Shown: positions 1 to 4,563 of the stretch, one piece after another
Layout: the number at the start of each line of letters is the position of its first letter
Position numbering within the stretch: the first letter of the stretch is position 1
Origin: Planctomycetaceae bacterium TMED10
Lineage (GTDB): Bacteria; Planctomycetota; Planctomycetia; Pirellulales; UBA7805
Length of the DNA: 5,858 nt
Assembly: GCA_002168195.1 (NCBI GenBank)
Contig: NHBP01000060.1
Span: 26,870 to 32,727 of the forward strand
Direction of reading: 5' to 3'
The notes under the pieces: generated by a model
Database searches by the model: none
What the model saw: only the letters and a program-made list of their open reading frames with translations
What the model was told of the DNA's origin: nothing
Translations under genes and position numbers: made by a program

Positions 1-3
1 CGG

Positions 4-192
4 ACGTTGGTGACCGATCGCCATCTGGATTGATCGGTAAAAAGGGAACTCCGGTGTGAATCCGGGACGGCCCCGCCGCTGTGACCAGGCGACAAAGGAA
101 GCGTGCTTCTTTTTGCCATTGTTGTTCTCAAAGAGAGATCAGCGAGAAGGCTCATCGCTTTCAAGCCTGGGAGTCAGAAGACCTGCCAACGT
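4..192 (+). promoter_or_regulatory. Cobalamin (vitamin B12) riboswitch aptamer
   Basis: This is an RNA sensor for adenosylcobalamin or a related corrinoid, which normally lowers expression of the downstream gene when B12 is plentiful. The closing helix P1 is perfect: ACGTTGG at 4-10 pairs with CCAACGT at 186-192. A second perfect helix joins ACCGATC (13-19) to GATCGGT (32-38). The conserved core follows: AAAGGGAA at 41-48, CCGGTGTGAATCCGG at 51-65, then GACGGCCCCGCCGCTGTGA at 66-84. CCAGGC (85-90) pairs with GCCTGG (165-170), enclosing a variable region with two visible hairpins (94-113 and 141-159). The 3' B12-box equivalent, AGTCAGAAGACCTGCC, lies at 172-187. All hallmarks of the family are present and in order. 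It reads on the + strand toward the DUF1559/PEP-CTERM/methyltransferase unit. The promoter must lie left of the window. Adenosyl- versus methylcobalamin preference cannot be read by eye. Confidence 0.96.
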
Positions 193-351
193 GAGGCGTC
201 AGGGCGACTGCGAGGGACGGTCTCTCCTGCATCATATCCATCAATCCTTAAACTTTCGCGAGGGAGTCGGTTCGCCTGCGCTCTGTGGTTGCCTGCTGGC
301 ACCCATGGGGTAAAGTCGCTTCTGGGCCTATCGAAAGGGAGGGTGTGAACT
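193..351 (+). promoter_or_regulatory. Riboswitch expression platform / 5' leader, no gene
   Basis: This 159-base untranslated stretch links the B12 aptamer to the first start codon. No hairpin followed by a T-run is seen, so control at translation initiation seems more likely than an intrinsic terminator; this is inference. A small hairpin can form at 212-226 (GAGGGA / TCTCTC with one G-T pair, loop CGG). GGGCC at 324-328, just upstream of the ribosome binding site, is exactly complementary to GGCCC at 69-73 in the conserved L5 region of the aptamer. It could form the loop-loop contact that cobalamin riboswitches use for switching. Open reading frames across 56-348 overlap the structured RNA and are not regarded as genes. 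Confidence 0.6.
337..342 (+). promoter_or_regulatory. Shine-Dalgarno site deciding a TTG start
   Basis: GGGAGG lies nine bases upstream of TTG at 352 and supports that non-ATG start for the DUF1559 gene. It sits at the very end of the B12 riboswitch leader, so it is the likely site at which the riboswitch acts if control is translational. Confidence 0.65.
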
Positions 352-1269
352 TTGAATATCAGTCAACGCTTGGGTGTCAGTACGACAACGGTGCGGTTTT
401 CCCGCCAGCCAAGAGGATTTACGTTGATTGAACTATTGGTCGTTATCGCAACGATTGGTGTTTTAATTGCACTGCTGCTGCCAGCCGTATCGAGTGTGCT
501 TGAGTCTGCACGACGAATGACGTGTGCGAGCCATCTACACCAGATTGGCCTGGCACTCAATGGATACTCTTCGCATCGCCAAACATTCCCTGCAGGGTGT
601 TCCGACTGCGCCTGGTGGGATGCCGATCGCAAACAGCATTCTTGGATCACTGCGATTCTCTCGCGACTGGACCGTCCTGAACTGCAATCGCGATACGATT
701 TCGATCACGCTTATCACAGCGAAGAAAATCGGGAGGTTGGCGGAGAAATTCTCCCCTTCTTGCTTTGTCCTTCCGCTAAAACAACGAAGCGAATCGGGTT
801 TACAACCGGCGATAAAAACAGCGATCAGCAATGGGATTCCGGAGACGATCTCGCCTACACCGACTATGGGGGTATCTACGGAATAGAGGGCCCCCCCTAT
901 CAAGCACCTTGGGGATCGGAGCATTTTGTGGCAGATCATGCGATCGGTGTCATGGTGCACGAAATTCCAACTGCAGTGCGATTTATTTCCGATGGTTTGT
1001 CGCAGACGGCCATTGTTGGCGAGTGTACCGGGCGCGGTGGTGGCGTAAGCGAGCAATCGGAATGGTCCAATGGGCAGAACGTTTTTGCAAAATATTATCA
1101 GACCCCCATCAACAAGAGTCAGAATAATGAACTCTGGAGCGATCATCCCGGCGGCGTCCAACTTCTGTTTTGCGATGGCCATGTCCTGTTTGTTTCTGAA
1201 GAAGTTGATCAGGAGATCGTCAATGCGGCCCTCACACGGGCCGGCAGCGATCGGGGAACGTTTGATTGA
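352..1269 (+). CDS. DUF1559 pseudopilin-like protein (prepilin N-terminus, H-X9-DG)
   Basis: This 305-residue protein has a type IV prepilin/type II secretion pseudopilin N-terminus. Residues 22-40 show the class III signal: Gly22 then FTLIELLVV, with the conserved Glu at mature position 5 (Glu27), and a hydrophobic helix up to about residue 45. A prepilin peptidase should cleave after Gly22. The DUF1559 body follows, including [19 protein letters not shown], a phrase typical of the family, and [14 protein letters not shown] in the later half. Near the C-terminus, His265 is followed nine residues later by Asp275-Gly276, the H-X9-DG motif of this family. TTG at 352 is chosen because of the GGGAGG site nine bases upstream; no in-frame ATG lies close to the prepilin motif. 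DUF1559 proteins are present in tens to hundreds of copies in planctomycetes and their function is mostly unknown; a surface or secretion-filament role is inferred from the N-terminus. It is unusual in being the first gene after a B12 riboswitch. Confidence 0.93.
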   Translation: MNISQRLGVSTTTVRFSRQPRGFTLIELLVVIATIGVLIALLLPAVSSVLESARRMTCASHLHQIGLALNGYSSHRQTFPAGCSDCAWWDADRKQHSWITAILSRLDRPELQSRYDFDHAYHSEENREVGGEILPFLLCPSAKTTKRIGFTTGDKNSDQQWDSGDDLAYTDYGGIYGIEGPPYQAPWGSEHFVADHAIGVMVHEIPTAVRFISDGLSQTAIVGECTGRGGGVSEQSEWSNGQNVFAKYYQTPINKSQNNELWSDHPGGVQLLFCDGHVLFVSEEVDQEIVNAALTRAGSDRGTFD

Positions 1270-1314
1270 AATTCTGGATAATTGATTTTTATTTTTTGTA
1301 AAAGGAAAGACCTA

Positions 1315-1959
1315 ATGAAAAATGCGAGCACAATGAAAGTTTGGTCGATCGCAGTGGGATGCATCGCCGTACTGCTCACTTCGGGTTTTCAATCGCTTCG
1401 GGCGGAAATTGTTCACGATGTGATTTTGTCCGAAGGCTATTTGGAGATCGAATATCGTGCCGGTACGGGAGAAAATGTGAGCTATCACGTGGTCGATTTT
1501 GAGTCGACCGGCGGCGAAAGCTTTGCTTTCGCGTATCACTTTGACGGGCCCACCACTTCGGCGCATGATGCCCTGGTGGCGATCGCTGCTGCAGGCGACC
1601 TTTCGTATGATTACACGAACTACGATTTTGGTGGAGGGCCGCTCCCCTTTGCAGATAATTTCAGCTACCTGAGCGACGTGGGCAACCCGATCGTTTATTG
1701 GTCCTATTCGCTCGGTTCTTATCCCGTCTTTGGTTCTGACGTCGTCTGGTCCGGGGCACCGACCGGGGCGGGAGAACAGATGCTCACGGACGGGTCATGG
1801 CATGGTTGGTATAACGGTTTCAATGGCTGGGATGCCGTTGCACCCAGCGTACCGGCGGTCGGCGGTGCTGGCGTTATCCCCGAACCCACGTCGTTGCTCC
1901 TGGCGATCTGCGGGATGTTGCTGATTTGTCTGCGGTTTCGATGCGCATCTTGCCGTTAG
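1315..1959 (+). CDS. Small secreted PEP-CTERM protein of unknown function
   Basis: This 214-residue exported protein has a Sec signal peptide at residues 1-30 (hydrophobic core SIAVGCIAVLLTSGF, probable cleavage after LRA). The C-terminus carries a PEP-CTERM sorting signal: Pro189-Glu-Pro191, a hydrophobic stretch to about residue 206, then basic residues with an RFR. An exosortase, not in this window, would cleave and anchor or release it. The mature part (about 155 residues) is acidic and rich in Tyr, Trp and Phe. Its features include a YWSYSLG stretch followed by a Gly-Ala-rich turn and LTDGSWHGW; I do not recognise a named domain. ATG at 1315 is preferred over an in-frame TTG at 1282 because AAAGGAAA at 1301-1308 is well placed and the signal peptide then has normal length. 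It lies 45 bases after the DUF1559 gene and 9 bases before the methyltransferase gene, so co-expression under the B12 riboswitch is likely. A ligand-binding surface role, possibly for corrinoids, is speculation from context. Confidence 0.9.
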   Translation: MKNASTMKVWSIAVGCIAVLLTSGFQSLRAEIVHDVILSEGYLEIEYRAGTGENVSYHVVDFESTGGESFAFAYHFDGPTTSAHDALVAIAAAGDLSYDYTNYDFGGGPLPFADNFSYLSDVGNPIVYWSYSLGSYPVFGSDVVWSGAPTGAGEQMLTDGSWHGWYNGFNGWDAVAPSVPAVGGAGVIPEPTSLLLAICGMLLICLRFRCASCR

Positions 1960-1968
1960 GAAATCGTA

Positions 1969-2778
1969 ATGGATGATCTTTTCGGGAACGGTTCACGTTC
2001 GGCGGCGCATGCAACCAATGCCCGTGTGTGGGATGCCTATGCCCGTAATGAGCGACGTTTTGCCCGACCGGTCTCGGACAAAGAGTTTACGCAGCGGGTC
2101 CAAGCAGTGACATCCGATCCGTTTTTAGCCGATAGTCTCGTTGGACGCCAACTTCTCTGTCTCGGAAGCGGTGGTGGTATGCAAAGTGCGTTGTATGCGG
2201 CTGCCGGTGCGCACGTGACTGTGGTTGATATTAGCCCCGAGATGCTTGCCCTGGATCGCGAAGTGGCCACGGATCGCGGATTAATGGTAACCACCGTGGA
2301 AGCCTCGATTGACTGCTTGGAGGCGATGCCCGAGTCGCATTATGAAACAGTAATTCAGCCCGTGAGCAGTTGTTATGTGCCGGATGTTGTGGCAGTCTAT
2401 CGGGAAGTGGCACGGGTGACCTGTGCGGGTGGTCTTTATGTGAGCCAGCATAAACAACCGGTAAGCCTGCAGACCTCGGTCAAGCCGGGAAGTCTGGGGT
2501 ATTTGCTGGAGTCTCCGTATTATCAGACCGGACCCCTCTCTGCCGTCTCGGGTAGTTCGCACCGCGAGGAAGGGACTTTTGAGTTTCTACATCGCTTAGA
2601 GCCACTCCTTGGGGGGCTCTGTCGCAGCGGCTTTTGCATTGAAGACCTGAGCGAGCCGGTTCACGGGGATCAGACCGCTGAGTCGGGGAGTTTTGCGCAC
2701 CGAAGTTGGTTTGTGCCGCCGTATGTGCGCATCAAGGCCCGTCGAATCGATGCGACTCGGTCGACTTTCATGCAGTAA
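1969..2778 (+). CDS. Class I SAM-dependent methyltransferase
   Basis: This 269-residue cytoplasmic protein has a Rossmann-like methyltransferase core. Motif I is LLCLGSGGGMQSA at residues 62-74, the Gly-rich loop that holds S-adenosylmethionine. Strand beta2, VTVVDISPEML (83-93), ends in the acidic Asp87 expected to bind the ribose. PVSSCYVPDV (131-140) is the motif IV region, and VYREVARVTCAGGLYVS (143-159) corresponds to the usual R-V-L-K-P-G-G turn with TCAGG replacing LKPGG. The C-terminal 100 residues carry a variable substrate region. No transmembrane or signal segment is seen, unlike the two preceding exported proteins. The ATG is supported by AGGA at 1958-1961, which overlaps the stop codon of the PEP-CTERM gene, so translational coupling is likely. 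The acceptor substrate cannot be told. A BioC-like role is conceivable because bioD lies two genes away, but the 100-base gap and candidate promoter between them weaken that idea. Confidence 0.88.
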   Translation: MDDLFGNGSRSAAHATNARVWDAYARNERRFARPVSDKEFTQRVQAVTSDPFLADSLVGRQLLCLGSGGGMQSALYAAAGAHVTVVDISPEMLALDREVATDRGLMVTTVEASIDCLEAMPESHYETVIQPVSSCYVPDVVAVYREVARVTCAGGLYVSQHKQPVSLQTSVKPGSLGYLLESPYYQTGPLSAVSGSSHREEGTFEFLHRLEPLLGGLCRSGFCIEDLSEPVHGDQTAESGSFAHRSWFVPPYVRIKARRIDATRSTFMQ

Positions 2779-2794
2779 AAGGTAGGCTCCGTAG

Positions 2795-2822
2795 TTGCCC
2801 GTTTCGTGAGGCACGATATACT
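2795..2822 (+). promoter_or_regulatory. Candidate sigma70-type promoter for the aroE-like/bioD unit
   Basis: TTGCCC at 2795-2800 and TATACT at 2817-2822 are separated by 16 bases, giving four of six and five of six matches to the bacterial consensus. It sits in the only gap of about 100 bases in the + strand gene series, between the methyltransferase stop and the AroE-like start. This suggests a transcription unit separate from the riboswitch operon. A match by chance is possible. Confidence 0.45.
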
Positions 2823-2878
2823 GAAACAGCCGTTACCTATCCGCCATCGCGTATCCCCAAGATCTTTCAGTCGAATCG

Positions 2879-3727
2879 TTGTCCAGTCCGCTTCAAGAGA
2901 TCATGTGCTGTCTGGGGCCCTCGCTGGCCGGTAACCCGACCCAGTATGTGATGGAAAAGTGTTTCCATCAGGCCGGTTGGGACAGGCGATTCCTGAGTCT
3001 TCAAGTCGCAGAGGAAGATTTATCGATTGCCATTGACGGGATGCGAGCAATGGATTTCTGTGGAGCGGTGATCACCGGCCCTTTTCAAACGAAGGCGACC
3101 CAGTATCTCGCAGAGCTAACGCCGGATGCCAAGGAAATAGGCGCGGTCAATTGTCTTCATCGAGCGTCCAATCGTCATTGGTCGGGTGCAAATACGGTTG
3201 GGACTGGGTTTTTAAACGTCCTTAAGAATGTTACTGATCCCCTTGGTTGTAAAGGACTCTTGCTGCATACCGGTCCGACGGCTCGCGCGATCGCCCTTGC
3301 GCTTGCGCGGGAATCTGTCGCTGCGATCACCGTATGCGGAACCGACGAAGACGCCGGATTTGAGCTGGTTGAAATGTTGCAGGGCGTGTCCGATACGAGC
3401 GCGAACTTTATTGTGTGGGAAGGCGATCTGCCAGTCGACGACGATGTGCAACTTGTGATTCATGCACCCGAACCCGGTGCGGTTGACCCGACAGAAGAGA
3501 TCGCCTTGTCGACAGAAACACTTCGTCCTGAAATGCTGCTCGCGGATATGTGTCTCGGGTCACCGACGACGCCATTTTTGCGGGCCGGCTTGGCTTGCGG
3601 ATGTCAGGTACTGCAAGGCCAACAACTGCTGGTATCGCAATGGGTCGAATGCGTACGCTTGTGGACAGGAAGTGAACCGGCGGGTGATGTGATGCGTGAA
3701 GCTTTGGAAGAATATCTCGGGCTCTAG
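2879..3727 (+). CDS. Divergent shikimate dehydrogenase-like protein, catalytic residues altered
   Basis: This 282-residue protein matches the two-domain shikimate dehydrogenase (AroE) layout and length. AroE reduces 3-dehydroshikimate with NADPH. The N-terminal substrate domain can be followed: CCLGPSLAGNP (10-20) stands where AroE has the GNPIxHSxSP loop, VITGPFQTK (64-72) where it has NVTxPFK, GAVNCL (88-93) is a normal GAVNTL, and GANTVGTGF (103-111) stands for GxNTDGxGF. The C-terminal end is conserved (TPFL at 231-234, LLVSQ at 250-254 and then LWTG). The catalytic Lys is Gln70, the catalytic Asp is Val107, the substrate-binding serines are missing, and the GAGGAxR nucleotide loop is HTGPTAR (130-136). 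Ordinary shikimate dehydrogenase activity is therefore unlikely; it may be a repurposed paralogue. The start is uncertain: TTG 2879 lacks a clear ribosome site, and ATG 2903 would give MCCLG, also a plausible start for the first strand. It precedes bioD by 53 bases. Confidence 0.82.
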   Translation: MSSPLQEIMCCLGPSLAGNPTQYVMEKCFHQAGWDRRFLSLQVAEEDLSIAIDGMRAMDFCGAVITGPFQTKATQYLAELTPDAKEIGAVNCLHRASNRHWSGANTVGTGFLNVLKNVTDPLGCKGLLLHTGPTARAIALALARESVAAITVCGTDEDAGFELVEMLQGVSDTSANFIVWEGDLPVDDDVQLVIHAPEPGAVDPTEEIALSTETLRPEMLLADMCLGSPTTPFLRAGLACGCQVLQGQQLLVSQWVECVRLWTGSEPAGDVMREALEEYLGL

Positions 3728-3769
3728 GCTCAAAAAGAACCAATCTTATTCGCGCTTATTTTATTGTGG

Positions 3770-3774
3770 GGAGG
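3770..3774 (+). promoter_or_regulatory. Shine-Dalgarno site deciding the bioD GTG start
   Basis: GGAGG, within GGGGAGGG at 3768-3775, lies six bases upstream of GTG at 3781. This argues against the in-frame GTG at 3766, which overlaps the site itself. Confidence 0.75.
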
Positions 3775-3780
3775 GTTGCG

Positions 3781-4500
3781 GTGTCAGCCGATTTTCTTGT
3801 GAACCGACCCGCAAAAGGTCTTTTTGTCTGTGGGACCGGTACCGACGTCGGGAAAACGTATGTGAGTTGTACCATTGCAAGAACACTGGTTGCACAGAAT
3901 CTTTCAGTAGGTGCTTACAAGCCGGTTGCCAGTGGTGCAACTTCAGAGAATGGCCGGGTGGTTGCTGCCGATGCAGTCGAGTTGCTTCGTGCCGCCGACT
4001 GTGACGATTTATCGGCGATTTGTCCTCAGGTTTTTGCAGCGCCACTTGCCCCTCCGGTGGCAGCGCGGATGGAGTCGCGAGTGGTTGACAACCAGTTGCT
4101 GCGAAGTGGACTGGCGAACTGGACAGAGCGTTGCGATTTCGTGGTGGTTGAGGGGGTCGGGGGTTTACTCTCCCCGGTGAGTGACGATGCCTTCACAATC
4201 ACGCTTGCCAAGGAATTCGGATATCCCATTATTCTGGTGGCGGCTGATCGATTGGGTGTGATTAATCAGGTTCTGACTGCGCTTTGTGTTTGTGCAGCGT
4301 ATGCACCCGATGTACCGGTCGCGGGAATTGTGCTCAACCAAGTGACGCCAGACTCGGATATCAGTGGTGCGTCCAATGCCCGGGAAATACGGCAGTTCAG
4401 CGACGTGCCTGTTTTGGGGCAGGTTGGTTGGCAGTCCCCTGCCCCGCTTGAGTCAATCGACTGGCAGTCGCTTGCTGATGACCGGCTTGCTGATGACTGA
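3781..4500 (+). CDS. bioD: Dethiobiotin synthetase (ATP-dependent)
   Basis: BioD closes the ureido ring of dethiobiotin from 7,8-diaminopelargonic acid, CO2 and ATP in the cytoplasm, the next-to-last step of biotin synthesis. The 239-residue length is near the usual 220-240. The P-loop GTGTDVGKT is at residues 18-26, the substrate and phosphate motif YKPVASG at 46-52, an Asp in the ADA segment at 64, PLAPPVAAR at 89-97, and EGVGGLLSP at 125-133, the acidic Mg/ATP motif with its Gly pair. VAGIVLNQV and PVLGQVGW near the C-terminus match the nucleotide-base-binding part of the family. No key residue is missing. The GTG start is chosen by the strong ribosome site before it. The C-terminus ends in a duplicated LADD from a 15-base tandem repeat. 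It follows the AroE-like gene after 53 bases with no clear terminator, so co-transcription is possible. No bioA, bioB or bioF is in the window. Confidence 0.95.
   Translation: MSADFLVNRPAKGLFVCGTGTDVGKTYVSCTIARTLVAQNLSVGAYKPVASGATSENGRVVAADAVELLRAADCDDLSAICPQVFAAPLAPPVAARMESRVVDNQLLRSGLANWTERCDFVVVEGVGGLLSPVSDDAFTITLAKEFGYPIILVAADRLGVINQVLTALCVCAAYAPDVPVAGIVLNQVTPDSDISGASNAREIRQFSDVPVLGQVGWQSPAPLESIDWQSLADDRLADD
4471..4500 (+). repeat. 15-base tandem duplication at the 3' end of bioD
   Basis: CTTGCTGATGAC occurs at 4471-4482 and again at 4486-4497, giving two adjacent 15-base units that differ only in the last codon (CGG, then TGA). The protein ends LADDR-LADD. It looks like a recent slippage duplication that moved the C-terminus by five residues, with no expected effect on the catalytic core. 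Confidence 0.8.
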
Positions 4501-4513
4501 TAGGTTTTTGCGG

Positions 4514-4540
4514 GTGCACAACAAGTGCACAGCAAGTGCA
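4514..4540. repeat. 11-base tandem repeat in a convergent intergenic gap
   Basis: CAACAAGTGCA (4519-4529) and CAGCAAGTGCA (4530-4540) are adjacent units differing at one base, preceded by a partial GTGCA at 4514-4518. GTGCAC, a palindrome, occurs at 4514-4519 and 4525-4530. The repeat lies between the converging ends of bioD and the GH57 gene. No stem with a T-run, and so no standard terminator, is visible in this 63-base gap. Confidence 0.7.
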
Positions 4541-4563
4541 AAACGCGTCGCACCAACGGTGTG

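Noticed and set aside
56..348. Two overlapping open frames of 81-85 codons on the + strand
   Set aside because: They lie across the conserved B12 riboswitch core and leader; the sequence is explained by RNA structure and the proteins have no recognisable features.
535..1182. A 215-codon open frame on the - strand
   Set aside because: It is antisense to the DUF1559 gene, whose prepilin signal and H-X9-DG motif are clear; the predicted product has no family signature.
1277..1282. GATAAT as a possible -10 box before the PEP-CTERM gene
   Set aside because: No acceptable -35 box at 16-18 bases upstream; the AT-rich stretch is better seen as an unstructured leader before the ribosome site.
1969..2778. 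Naming the methyltransferase bioC because bioD is nearby
   Set aside because: The generic SAM-binding motifs do not identify the substrate, and it is coupled to the PEP-CTERM gene rather than to bioD.
2796..2814. TGCC...GGCA hairpin after the methyltransferase gene as a terminator
   Set aside because: The stem is only four pairs with a large loop and no T-run follows; it also overlaps the candidate promoter.
2879..3727. Calling the AroE-like gene a functional aroE
   Set aside because: The catalytic Lys and Asp positions carry Gln and Val and the NADP loop is atypical, so the gene symbol would imply an activity the sequence does not support.
4551..4561. CACC-AAC-GGTG hairpin between bioD and the GH57 gene as a terminator
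   Set aside because: Four-pair stem with a three-base loop and no T-run on either strand.
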